From assembly GCA_036387475.1 (NCBI GenBank), contig DASVTR010000005.1:16071-80070 (forward strand): a stretch of 64,000 bases of DNA. Direction: 5' to 3'. The stretch's first letter is position 1; each line of letters starts with the position of its first letter. The DNA comes from DASVTR01 sp036387475 (GTDB lineage Bacteria; Acidobacteriota; Blastocatellia; Pyrinomonadales; Pyrinomonadaceae). This document shows, piece after piece, positions 7,126 to 15,166 of this stretch. The translations under genes were made by a program, and so were the position numbers. The notes beneath the pieces were generated by a model. That model worked only from the letters and a program-made list of their open reading frames with translations. It made no database searches and was not told the DNA's origin.

Positions 7126-8763
7126 ATGCAGACAAATCATCCTTCAACTTCGGACGGCCACGCGTCCGTCCGTATTTTCAAACAGCGGCGACGGCTGGCT
7201 GCTGCGTTGAGCGCCATCTTGCTGCTCATCTCGTGCGGCTTGATGTCCTATGGGCAGCAGTCGCGGCAAAAACTGCCCGCCCCGGATAAGGTGATCGGCG
7301 AATACTGGAAGGCCAGCGGCGGTAAAAAACGTCTGGCTGCTGTCAGGGAAGCCGATTACGAATGGACGATTCAAAGACAGACAATGGGCCGCGCACGCGT
7401 GCAGGAGAAAGCGCCTGCTTCAAGACGCACAGACCTGACTCTCGACGGCGGCGAGACAAAGAGCGCGGCCAGCCCGCGCTCTGCCTGGATGCTTGGCACG
7501 GACGGCACTTTGCGCACACTGACGGACGCGGAAGCAGGCACAGCCAAGTTGCAGGCTGCGCTGTCGGCCAGCCGCTTGATTGATTACAAGAAACTCAACG
7601 TGCTGGCGCGCACCGTCGCGCTCGACCGCAGCGGCAGTGAAGCGGCTTACGTCGTCGAATTTTCGACACGCGCGGGCGCACGCCTGCGCTACTCTTTCGG
7701 CGTCAACAGCAAGCTGCTGTTGAAAATTGAAGACGAAGTTAATTCGACGCGTACACACTTCGGCGACTACCGCGCCGCCAGCGGCCTACTGCTTCCGCAT
7801 CGAATGCAGATAGAGAAGACGAGCCAGCCCGCAACAATGGATGCACAAGCGCAGACGACGATGATTCTTGAGCGCGTCCGCTTTAACACGAACTTGAGCG
7901 ACGCGCTGTTTGACCCGCCGAGCACGGAATCGCTTGACATTCCATCGCTGCTCAAAGAAGTAGAGAAGAATCAGGAGAAGCTGGACGAACGCGTGGCCGA
8001 GTATGCTTTTACGGAGAAACGCACAGAGCGCAAGATCAACGATAAGGGAGAGATTAAGGAAGAGAAGGTTACGGTCTACGAGATTTATCCGCTGCCGGGC
8101 GGCGGCGTTTTTTACAAAGTCATCAGCGAGAATGGCGTGCCGCTGTCGGCGGAGCGCGCCGCGAAGCAGGATAAAAATATAGCCGAGTCAATCGCCAGGT
8201 ATGAGCGCGAGCGAGAGAAGAGGGAACAGAAGAAAAAGCTCGAAGCCGAAAAGAATAAGGGTGAGGTGAAGAAAGAAAAAGAGGACGACGATGTCTCGGT
8301 GGCGCAGTTTTTGAACGCCTGCGAGTTTGTTAGCCCACGCCGCGAGCGCCTGCGTGAACGCGATGCCATCGTCTTTGACTTTCGCCCGCGTCCGGGCTTT
8401 CGCCCAAGAACGAACGCCGAAGAGATGATCGCAAAGCTCATTGGTATAGTCTGGATTGACCCAATTGACAAGCAGGTAATACGGCTCGAAGCGAAACTTG
8501 CCGACGGCTACAAGATAGGCGGCGGGCTGGTCGCTTCAATCAAGCCCGGCGCGTCTTTCGTCTTCGAGCAGACGCGAATCGGCGACGGCGTGTGGCTGCC
8601 GCGCTTTGCACAGGTCAACTTCTCCGTCAAGCTCTTTCTCTTCAAAGGCATCGACGCCAACGAGACGCGCGAGTTTAGCGACTATCGCCATTTCAAGACC
8701 GAAGCTGGAGACTATAAGCTGGACGCGCCCGCAAACAGTGCGCCCGTGCCGTCGAAACCTTGA
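7126..8763 (+). CDS. Exported protein with LolA-like N-terminal part, function unknown
   Basis: The 545-aa product has a basic N terminus then a hydrophobic segment (about residues 25-43) that acts as a signal peptide or anchor. Residues 55-260 (KVIGEYWKASGGKKRLAAVR, later SGLLLPHRMQIEK and LSDALFDPP) resemble the outer-membrane-lipoprotein-sorting fold. The C-terminal half has a strongly charged linker (about 355-395, KREQKKKLEAEKNK) and a second beta-rich domain (IGIVWIDPIDKQVIRLEAKL). I recognise this layout as typical of acidobacterial exported proteins but cannot give a reaction. The ATG lacks a clear binding site. The next gene follows after 45 bases, so the two may be co-transcribed. 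Confidence 0.65.
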   Translation: MQTNHPSTSDGHASVRIFKQRRRLAAALSAILLLISCGLMSYGQQSRQKLPAPDKVIGEYWKASGGKKRLAAVREADYEWTIQRQTMGRARVQEKAPASRRTDLTLDGGETKSAASPRSAWMLGTDGTLRTLTDAEAGTAKLQAALSASRLIDYKKLNVLARTVALDRSGSEAAYVVEFSTRAGARLRYSFGVNSKLLLKIEDEVNSTRTHFGDYRAASGLLLPHRMQIEKTSQPATMDAQAQTTMILERVRFNTNLSDALFDPPSTESLDIPSLLKEVEKNQEKLDERVAEYAFTEKRTERKINDKGEIKEEKVTVYEIYPLPGGGVFYKVISENGVPLSAERAAKQDKNIAESIARYEREREKREQKKKLEAEKNKGEVKKEKEDDDVSVAQFLNACEFVSPRRERLRERDAIVFDFRPRPGFRPRTNAEEMIAKLIGIVWIDPIDKQVIRLEAKLADGYKIGGGLVASIKPGASFVFEQTRIGDGVWLPRFAQVNFSVKLFLFKGIDANETREFSDYRHFKTEAGDYKLDAPANSAPVPSKP

Positions 8764-8808
8764 CACGGCGCGTTCACACGCCGTTCGTCTTTAACCGAGG
8801 AGGTCAAC

Positions 8809-9714
8809 GTGAAGAGATTTGTCCTGATGACAGGCGCGCTATTAGCTTTCCTGTGTCTTCCTTGCGCCGCTCACGCCGCTGTTGACGATACTGCGAGCGA
8901 AGTGCCTTTGACCTTCGAGCAGGGGCACGTCATCGTGCTGGCTAGGGTGAATGGCGAAGAACCTGTGGAAGTAGTGCTGGCGACCGGCTCGGAACATTCG
9001 GTTGTTGACGGCGGGATGTTGGAGAAATACAAGCTGCGCTTATATTACACGGGGGAGGGGATCATCACGGGCGGTCCCACCGACCGTACTATTACCTTTG
9101 CCTCTGTCCCGAATATACGCGTCGGCGACGTTAAGATGACGAATCTTAATATGCACTTCGGCTCTCTGGAGCACGTTAGTAAGAGGCTGGGCAGGCAAAT
9201 CTTTGGCATCTTCGGAGCAGACTTTTTTAAAGGTCGAGTAGTGCAATTCGACTTCGGGAAAAAAGTTGTACGGTTTCTCCCTCAACCACCCGCAGGCATG
9301 GCGAAGGACGCGAAGCCTGGGGACGATGCGGGCGGGCGCGTCGTGCTGCCGATGGGTTCTTACAAAGACGGCTTGACGCTGCCTATCATCGACAAGGCCA
9401 TCTTCGACGGTAAAGAGATCAAGACCCTGCTCGACACCGGAATGGTGACAGTGGTTTCCCTTAAGTCGTCCGCGATAAAACGCTTGGGCCTCTCGTCACT
9501 GCCAGAAAAAAGCCCGCCGCGAGCAGATAAAGTTAGCTCCCTACGCTTTGGCAGCCAGGAGGTAAAGGACGTGCCCGTCACGCTCTACGCTAAAGGCTCC
9601 GATTTTGACCGCGACATCCAAGAGGTCGGGGCGGTGGCCGGAGCGCTCCTTTTGCAAAACTTCGTCGTCACGTTTGACTTCCGCCGCAGGCTGGTCATGC
9701 TCGAACATTTATGA
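8809..9714 (+). CDS. Exported retropepsin-like aspartic protease, first active site degenerate
   Basis: GTG start with a strong GAGGAGGT six bases upstream; a signal peptide covers residues 1-24. The 301-aa protein has two retropepsin-type lobes. The second has an intact triad, LLDTGMVTVVSL (Asp209-Thr210-Gly211). The first reads VVLATGSEHSVVD, with Ala58 where the catalytic Asp should be. Pepsin-like enzymes need two Asp, one per lobe or per monomer, so activity would depend on dimerisation or be lost. FGIFGADFF and the C-terminal FVVTFDFRRRLVML blocks also fit the family. Substrate unknown. Confidence 0.8.
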   Translation: MKRFVLMTGALLAFLCLPCAAHAAVDDTASEVPLTFEQGHVIVLARVNGEEPVEVVLATGSEHSVVDGGMLEKYKLRLYYTGEGIITGGPTDRTITFASVPNIRVGDVKMTNLNMHFGSLEHVSKRLGRQIFGIFGADFFKGRVVQFDFGKKVVRFLPQPPAGMAKDAKPGDDAGGRVVLPMGSYKDGLTLPIIDKAIFDGKEIKTLLDTGMVTVVSLKSSAIKRLGLSSLPEKSPPRADKVSSLRFGSQEVKDVPVTLYAKGSDFDRDIQEVGAVAGALLLQNFVVTFDFRRRLVMLEHL

Positions 9715-9800
9715 TCGGAGAGGCCGTGCGGCAATCGGCTGATAATAACGGCGCATCGGGTTCAACAGCCTCTGCTATATCTGCGTTCTAACTTTTGAAG

Positions 9801-11153
9801 ATGAATGAAATCAACGTCATCGGCGGCGGATTTGCCGGAGTGGAAGCGGCGTGGCAGGCTGCGCGTGCAGGCGCGCGTGTGCGCCTCTACGAGATGCGGC
9901 CTGTGCGTTCGACCCCTGCACACCGGACGGATAAGTTGGCCGAGATAGTTTGCTCCAACTCGCTCAAATCCGACGAGCCGGGCACAGCATCCTATTTGCT
10001 CAAGGAGGAGTTGCGGCGCGGGGCGTCTCTAGTGATGGAGGCCGCCGCCGCGACGCGCGTTCCGGCGGGAGCGGCCTTGGCCGTTGACCGCCACAAGTTC
10101 GCAGACTACATCACGGAGCGCATAGAGGCGCATCCATTGATTACGCTCGTGCGTGAGGAAGTAACCGAAATTCCTTCGGACGAGATTACGATTATCGCCA
10201 CCGGGCCGCTCTCTTCCGACGCGCTGACCAACGCGATTATGGAGTTGACCGGCGACGACCAGTTGTATTTTTACGATGCCATTGCGCCGATTGTCGCCGC
10301 CGATTCGGTTAACGAAAACATCGCTTTTCGAGCCGCGCGTTACGACAAGGGCGGCGACGATTATTTGAACTGCCCGTTTGACGAAGACGAGTACGAGCGC
10401 TTTTATCAGGCGCTTGTGGAAGCGACGAGCGTTAAGCTACACAAGTTTGAAGAGACGCGCTGGTTTGAAGCCTGCCTGCCTTTGGAGGAGTTGGCGCGGC
10501 GTGGCGTTGATACTTTGCGTTATGGGCCAATGAAGCCTGTGGGCCTGAGAGACCCGCGCAGTGGTCGCCAGCCCTACGCCGTCGTGCAGTTGCGGCAGGA
10601 GAATTTGATGGCCGATGCGTACAGCCTCGTAGGTTTTCAGAATCACCTGCGCTTCGGCGATCAGGCGCGCGTCCTGCGCCTGATTCCGGGCCTCGAAGAA
10701 GCAGAGTTCTTGCAGTATGGGCAGATTCATCGTAATACTTACATCTGCGGGCCGCGCGTGCTCACGCCCGCTTTGCAAATGCGCAAGCAACCTTCGCTCT
10801 TTTTCGCGGGTCAAATTACAGGCGTCGAAGGTTATGTTGAGTCTGTGGCGACGGGCTGGCTGGCTGGCTTAAACGCGGCGCGTCTGGCTGCGGGGCAGCC
10901 CCTTTTGGGAGCGCCGTCGAAAAGCGCGACCGCTGCGCTGGCGCGTTACGTCTCCAGTGCGGACACGAAAAACTATCAACCCGTCAACATCACCTTCGCT
11001 CTGCTCGAACCTCTCGACGAAGAGCATCGTCGTCGTCTACGGCGTAAACATGAACGCCGTCAACTACAGGTCGAACTGGCATTAAAAGAGTGGGACACTT
11101 GGATTCACACAATCCGGCATGCGGAGGCCGCCACGAGCGTCGCGGCCAGCTAA
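9801..11153 (+). CDS. trmFO: TrmFO, folate- and FAD-dependent tRNA m5U54 methyltransferase
   Basis: The 450-aa protein begins with an FAD-binding GGGFAG motif (INVIGGGFAGVEAAWQAA) and carries the family blocks YEMRP, CSNSLKSDEPGTASYLLKEELR, DYLNCPFDEDEYERF, and GQITGVEGYVES. TrmFO transfers a methyl group from methylene-tetrahydrofolate to U54 in the T loop of tRNA, using FADH2. I chose ATG 9801 over an in-frame TTG at 9795 because the conserved start of the family fits it. No strong binding site is visible. Its 3' end overlaps the next gene's possible start. Confidence 0.95.
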   Translation: MNEINVIGGGFAGVEAAWQAARAGARVRLYEMRPVRSTPAHRTDKLAEIVCSNSLKSDEPGTASYLLKEELRRGASLVMEAAAATRVPAGAALAVDRHKFADYITERIEAHPLITLVREEVTEIPSDEITIIATGPLSSDALTNAIMELTGDDQLYFYDAIAPIVAADSVNENIAFRAARYDKGGDDYLNCPFDEDEYERFYQALVEATSVKLHKFEETRWFEACLPLEELARRGVDTLRYGPMKPVGLRDPRSGRQPYAVVQLRQENLMADAYSLVGFQNHLRFGDQARVLRLIPGLEEAEFLQYGQIHRNTYICGPRVLTPALQMRKQPSLFFAGQITGVEGYVESVATGWLAGLNAARLAAGQPLLGAPSKSATAALARYVSSADTKNYQPVNITFALLEPLDEEHRRRLRRKHERRQLQVELALKEWDTWIHTIRHAEAATSVAAS

Positions 11154-13033
11154 TCAATCGCACCCTCCTGTGGCCTAAACTCTGGGTCATCGCGTGCGTC
11201 TTGTTGTTCGCCGTCGCGTTGTTGCTGCCTGCCGTTAAAGTTGGCGCGCAATCCGGGCGCAATAAGCGAGCGCAGCCCGCCGCGACGCCGCGCCAGCCCG
11301 CACAGCAGCGGCAGCGCCGCACTGCGCCAACTTCATCCCAAACAGCGCCCGCGTCGAATAAGCAGACGGTGGCAGCGCCACCCGTCAATCTTCCGCTAAA
11401 CGACGCTCCGCCGCCTTGGCCAACGCCGACTCCTGTTGCGACCCCAACCAGCGCGCCCGCTTCAACCGCCGCCACACAGGAAGGTGAGGAGGTTGACGAA
11501 GCGGATGTCGTGCGCATCAATTCAAATCTGGTGACAGTGCCCGCCTCGGTGGTGGACGACAAAGGCCGCGCAGTGATTGACTTGAAGCTGGAAGACTTTG
11601 AACTGCGCGTCGATGGGCAGCCGAAGGAGATTAGCGAACTGGGCCGCGCGGAAACGCCCGTGCGGATAGTAATGCTGTTTGACAACAGTATGAGTCTTTC
11701 GGCGGCGCGCGAGTTTGAAAAAAAGGCTGCCGTCAAATTCTTCCGCTCCGTCATGCGCCCGATTGACCAGGCGGCCATCTATTCCATCTGGACAATCCCG
11801 GTTTTCGTGCAGCCCTTCACCAGTGATGTGCGTACCCTTGTTCGCACCATAGAGAATTTCCGCCACCCTGAAGACGGCGCGACCGCCCTCTTCGATACGG
11901 TTGCGCAAGCCGCAGAGTATCTGCGCCCGCATCAGGATCGCAAAGTCATCGTCATCGTTTCGGACGGAGCGGACACGCTCAGCAACATGGATTTCCTGAC
12001 CTCGCTTAAAAAAGTGATGACGGCTGACATTCAGGTTTACGCCGTCCAGACCGGACAGCTTGAGAGCACAAATCTCTACAACCTCGCCGCTCATCATCGC
12101 TTGCAGGAGTACACCTCTCAGACCGGCGGGGCTGTCTACGTGCCGAGGGTAGCGACCGACCTCGATGCCGCCTTCGCGCAGATTTCCGCAGACCTTTCGC
12201 AGCAGTATGTGTTGAGCTATTACCCGCAGGACGGTCGCAACGATGGACGCTTTCGCACCATCAGCCTGCGCGTCAAGACACGCCCGAACACGCGCGTCCG
12301 CGCACGCAAAGGCTACTACGACCGCACAGGACAAAAGCATGCGTTCGTGCCCGTCGAAAGCATGAATGCCACTGTTAATCAGCCGCAGAGCGCACGCCCC
12401 GAACAAACATCCAGCGCGTTACAAAACGTTCCTTCTCCCAGCGTCGAGCGCAGAGAATTAACTCCGGCCATGAACAGCACTTCGACCGTCGGGAGAAGAA
12501 AAGGCGGCGGCAGCACGGTTGGCCCACCCGGCCCTGATGATGAACCGGAACGTGCCCCGCGAGTAGAAACCACCAGGAGCACAGGCTTCTCCGAAACTCC
12601 CTCGCCATCACCCGACACAGCCGAGTCGTCATCAACACCGTCAGCGACGCCGACACCAACACCGACGCCAACGCCGTCATCAACACCAACGTCAGCCGCA
12701 AACCCGACTCCAACCAGGCCACCGACAAACACTTCGCAGCCCGCGCCAAAAAAACCGCTCACAGGCGGAGTGCTCAACGGCAAAGCGCTGGTCTTGCCGA
12801 AACCCGTTTATCCACCGGCGGCGAAGAGAAACGGTGCTTCGGGCACAATTGTCGTCGAAGTCTTGATAGACGAGAGCGGTAAAGTCATTTCGGCACGCGC
12901 CGTCTCAGGCCCGCCAGCGTTGCAAGCCGCAGCGGTGCAGGCCGCGCGGCAGGCAAAGTTTTCGCCCACCACGCTTTCGGGCCAGCCCGTGCAGGTCGTC
13001 GGCACAATCACCTATACTTTCACACGACCCTGA
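11090..13033 (+). CDS. VWFA-related acidobacterial protein with a C-terminal TonB domain
   Basis: Read from GTG 11090 the product is 647 aa, overlapping trmFO by 64 bases; a later start nearer the hydrophobic segment (residues 31-52) is possible. After that segment comes a Pro/Ala/Thr linker, then a von Willebrand factor A domain of the acidobacterial type (about 145-420) with the metal-site DxSxS as Asp198-Asn-Ser200-Met-Ser202. A long low-complexity Ser/Thr/Pro region (about 430-555, including TPTPTPTPS) leads to a TonB C-terminal domain (560-647; PKPVYPPAAKRNGASGTIVV). It is probably anchored in the inner membrane and spans the periplasm. The VWA-TonB combination suggests a link to energy transduction or peptidoglycan contact; its partner is unknown. 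Confidence 0.85.
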   Translation: MGHLDSHNPACGGRHERRGQLINRTLLWPKLWVIACVLLFAVALLLPAVKVGAQSGRNKRAQPAATPRQPAQQRQRRTAPTSSQTAPASNKQTVAAPPVNLPLNDAPPPWPTPTPVATPTSAPASTAATQEGEEVDEADVVRINSNLVTVPASVVDDKGRAVIDLKLEDFELRVDGQPKEISELGRAETPVRIVMLFDNSMSLSAAREFEKKAAVKFFRSVMRPIDQAAIYSIWTIPVFVQPFTSDVRTLVRTIENFRHPEDGATALFDTVAQAAEYLRPHQDRKVIVIVSDGADTLSNMDFLTSLKKVMTADIQVYAVQTGQLESTNLYNLAAHHRLQEYTSQTGGAVYVPRVATDLDAAFAQISADLSQQYVLSYYPQDGRNDGRFRTISLRVKTRPNTRVRARKGYYDRTGQKHAFVPVESMNATVNQPQSARPEQTSSALQNVPSPSVERRELTPAMNSTSTVGRRKGGGSTVGPPGPDDEPERAPRVETTRSTGFSETPSPSPDTAESSSTPSATPTPTPTPTPSSTPTSAANPTPTRPPTNTSQPAPKKPLTGGVLNGKALVLPKPVYPPAAKRNGASGTIVVEVLIDESGKVISARAVSGPPALQAAAVQAARQAKFSPTTLSGQPVQVVGTITYTFTRP

Positions 13034-13074
13034 CCTCAAGTTTAGAGTTACGAATAAAAACTGTTTCGTAATTG

Positions 13075-13175
13075 GCGAATCCGTCTTAAGATTACGGAGC
13101 GCGGATTTCGGATTCGAGAATAAGCCTGCTCTTCTTTTAATCCGCACTGCGTCATCCGAACTCTGCATTCCGAAG
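13075..13175 (+). repeat. Heptamer-unit inverted repeat before the Xer gene
   Basis: The gap between the VWFA gene and the recombinase gene holds units such as ATTACGG, AGCGCGG, ATTTCGG, ATTCGAG followed after a loop by AATCCGC, ACTGCGT, CATCCGA, ACTCTGC, ATTCCGA. The second run is roughly the complement of the first. Pairing is imperfect, so this is a weaker member of the hairpin family. Confidence 0.5.
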
Positions 13176-13182
13176 GGCGTCT

Positions 13183-14106
13183 ATGATCGAACAGCTACTC
13201 ACACAATTCTTCGAGCATCTGCGTTATGAACGCAACGTCAGCGAGCACACCCTGCGCAATTACGCGAGCGACCTCAGCCAGTTTTACGATTATCTGGCCC
13301 CCGCCGATTCGCAATCGGGCGCGCGCCGCGAACTCGATGTCCGCCAGATAGACCACATCACGATTCGCGAATGGCTGTCGAGCCTCCACACGGCGCAGAA
13401 GAAAAAAACCTCTGTGGCGAGAAAGCTGGCGGCGCTTCGCACCTTCTTTCAGTTTCTAGTCCGCGAGGGCGTCGTTGAGTTGAACCCTGCAAAGCTTGTT
13501 TCGACTCCGCGCCTAGAGAAGAAACTGCCCGTTCATCTCTCAGTCGAAGACGCGATTCGTTTCATCGAAACGCCCGACACCGAAACAGACCTGGGTCGCC
13601 GCGACCGCGCCATTCTCGAACTGCTCTATGGCACAGGCGTGCGCGTCTCCGAACTCGTCAAACTCGATCTCAGCGATATTGATTTCAAGGGCAAGCTGAT
13701 TCGCGTGACCGGCAAGCGCCGCAAGCAGCGCATCGTTCCCTTCGGCGACCCGGCGCTCCACGCCATTCTCAACTATCTCTCTGTGCGCAACGCTTTTCTA
13801 CATAATGCGCCGCCCGAAGAGCGTGACACTCAGGCCGTCTTTCTCAACTATCAAGGCACGCGCATTACCACGCGTTCCGTCGGCAGGATGGTAGACAAGT
13901 ACATCACAATCTGCGCGGGCATGCACGACATCAGCCCGCACAGCTTGCGCCACTCCTTCGCCACGCACCTGCTCGACAGCGGCGCAGACCTACGCGACAT
14001 ACAGGAGTTACTAGGCCACGCGCGCCTCTCCACCACGCAGATTTACACTCACGTCTCAATGGAAAAATTAATAGAGGTCTACGACAAGACACACCCTAAG
14101 GCGTAA
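13183..14106 (+). CDS. Tyrosine recombinase of the XerC/XerD family
   Basis: The 307-aa protein has the normal Xer length. Residues 1-105 form the SAM-like N-terminal core-binding domain. The catalytic domain carries Arg154 (GTGVRVSEL), Lys178, His253 and Arg256 (HSLRHSFATH), His279 (LLGHARLST) and the nucleophile Tyr288 (QIYTHVS), so all six residues are present. Xer proteins resolve chromosome dimers at dif during division. Only one copy is in the window and I cannot tell XerC from XerD. It lacks the extra segment that marks integron integrases. No dif site was recognised. Confidence 0.92.
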   Translation: MIEQLLTQFFEHLRYERNVSEHTLRNYASDLSQFYDYLAPADSQSGARRELDVRQIDHITIREWLSSLHTAQKKKTSVARKLAALRTFFQFLVREGVVELNPAKLVSTPRLEKKLPVHLSVEDAIRFIETPDTETDLGRRDRAILELLYGTGVRVSELVKLDLSDIDFKGKLIRVTGKRRKQRIVPFGDPALHAILNYLSVRNAFLHNAPPEERDTQAVFLNYQGTRITTRSVGRMVDKYITICAGMHDISPHSLRHSFATHLLDSGADLRDIQELLGHARLSTTQIYTHVSMEKLIEVYDKTHPKA

Positions 14107-14110
14107 AAGC

Positions 14111-14236
14111 AGAAGTCAGGAGTCAGAAGAAAAGAAAATCTGAAAGAAGCGGGTTGCCGCCGATTATTCTGGCTTCTGGCTTCTGGCTTCTGAATTCTGT
14201 TCTTTGACTCCTGACTTCTGGATTCTGAATTCTGCC
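14111..14236. terminator. Heptamer-built hairpin between convergent genes
   Basis: AGAAGTCAGGAGTCA (14111-14125) and its perfect complement (14205-14219) form a 15-bp stem. The long loop itself contains TTCTGGC repeated three times in tandem (about 14175-14193) and ends in GGATTCT, GAATTCT units, so the 7-nt period runs through stem and loop. It separates the convergent recombinase and TraR/DksA-like genes. Confidence 0.75.
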
Positions 14237-14238
14237 TT

Positions 14239-14619
14239 TCAGAGCGTTGGCATGTCGTCCAGACCCTGGTTGGCTTCGATGGCTGTCTGGCAGGGGGCGT
14301 CGTAGCGGGCGGTGGGCATGGCATCAAGGCGGCGCTCATCAATGGGTTCGCCGCAGCGTTGGCACTCTCCGTATGTGCCCTCTTCAATTCTCAACAACGC
14401 CTGATCTATATCGGCGACCATGCGCGACTCGTGTTCGCCGAGCCTGAGCGCAATCTCCTGGTTGACATCCCGGAGCGACATGTCAACGCTATCCTTAACG
14501 CCGTCGTCCGCTCCGGCGAATTCCAGCGCCGCAGCCTGCTCGTCGCGCACGTGCTCTGTGTGTTGCCGCAATTGATCCAGCAGTACGCGTCGGTAGTGTT
14601 CCAATCTCTTCTCATCCAT
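14239..14619 (-). CDS. TraR/DksA-family zinc-finger protein with one ligand missing
   Basis: The 126-aa protein has an N-terminal helical hairpin (residues 1-80, with ALRLGEHESRMVADIDQALLRIEEGTYGEC) and a C-terminal finger. Family members bind in the secondary channel of RNA polymerase and change promoter response to ppGpp. The finger has Cys86, Cys89 and Cys110, but the fourth ligand position is Ala113 (CQTA instead of CxxC). The RLDAMPTA block is typical. It may bind zinc with three Cys plus another residue, or not at all. The ATG has only a weak GAGAG upstream. Confidence 0.88.
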   Translation of the reverse strand: MDEKRLEHYRRVLLDQLRQHTEHVRDEQAAALEFAGADDGVKDSVDMSLRDVNQEIALRLGEHESRMVADIDQALLRIEEGTYGECQRCGEPIDERRLDAMPTARYDAPCQTAIEANQGLDDMPTL

Positions 14620-14903
14620 TATTTGCTCTCAACCCTTCCGGTTCTTATTTTGAACGCAAATGAGAAGTAAAGCTTTTCATTTGCGTCCGTCGAATGTCTT
14701 CAAACAAGCTCACGGATTATAACTCAGTACGACGCGAGGAGCGTAATTCGCGCAAGTGCATGGAAAGCTCAAGCGTTCGTAAAGTCTGCATCTGCGTTAT
14801 GTTCTAAAGAACGCACCTTCGCGCGTTTTAACTAGTAGACCTTGTAACCGTAGAACAATCTCACGCTCATGGATAAGAGCCTGCACCGCAGCAGTTATTA
14901 GAG

Positions 14904-14933
14904 TTGACAGGCCCGGCGGTTTTAGTGTATCGT
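14904..14933 (+). promoter_or_regulatory. Probable promoter of the TonB receptor operon
   Basis: TTGACA (14904-14909) and TATCGT (14928-14933) are separated by 18 bases. Transcription from here would give a leader of about 225 bases before the start codon of the receptor gene. Inferred from boxes only. Confidence 0.5.
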
Positions 14934-15039
14934 CCGTGAACTTGAAAGTGGATTTCATTTTCAAGGCAATCTTACAAATGATCTTGTCAGAGTCTCTTCA
15001 ATAACTACCTGAAGACTCATTGCCTGAAAGAGGCTTGAA

Positions 15040-15140
15040 AGGGTTCGCGCGGTCTGATTTTTGGCGAAGCAACCGCGCGAACCCTCCGAACGACAACCCT
15101 GATAAGGCTGACGAACGCCTTCATTCTAGATTCGTCAGCC
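15040..15140 (+). promoter_or_regulatory. Structured leader of the TonB receptor mRNA: two perfect stem-loops
   Basis: The first stem pairs AGGGTTCGCGCGGT (15040-15053) with ACCGCGCGAACCCT (15072-15085), 14 bp perfect, loop 18 nt. The second pairs GGCTGACGAA (15106-15115) with TTCGTCAGCC (15131-15140), 10 bp perfect, loop 15 nt, ending 11 bases before the Shine-Dalgarno. The first stem is not followed by a T tract, so it is not an obvious terminator. They are well placed to control translation or RNA stability of the receptor. Confidence 0.6.
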
Positions 15141-15166
15141 ATTGACTTGCAAGAGAGGTGTTCTCA

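Larger units (their letters stand above)
14620..15166 (+). other. Long regulatory gap upstream of the TonB receptor
   Basis: About 550 bases without a gene between the divergent TraR/DksA-like and TonB-receptor genes. It holds a consensus-like promoter (14904-14933), a small inverted repeat CTTGAAA/TTTCAAG at about 14941-14966, and two perfect stem-loops in the presumed leader. No known riboswitch consensus was recognised. Confidence 0.6.

Noticed and set aside
13050..13073. Separate terminator (TTACGAA/TTTCGTAA) after the VWFA gene
   Set aside because: The stem is short with no T tract, and it merges with the heptamer repeat; not listed on its own.
13183..14106. Integron integrase for the cassette cluster
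   Set aside because: The protein has plain Xer length (307 aa) and spacing between catalytic motifs, without the additional segment of IntI, and lies 20 kb away.
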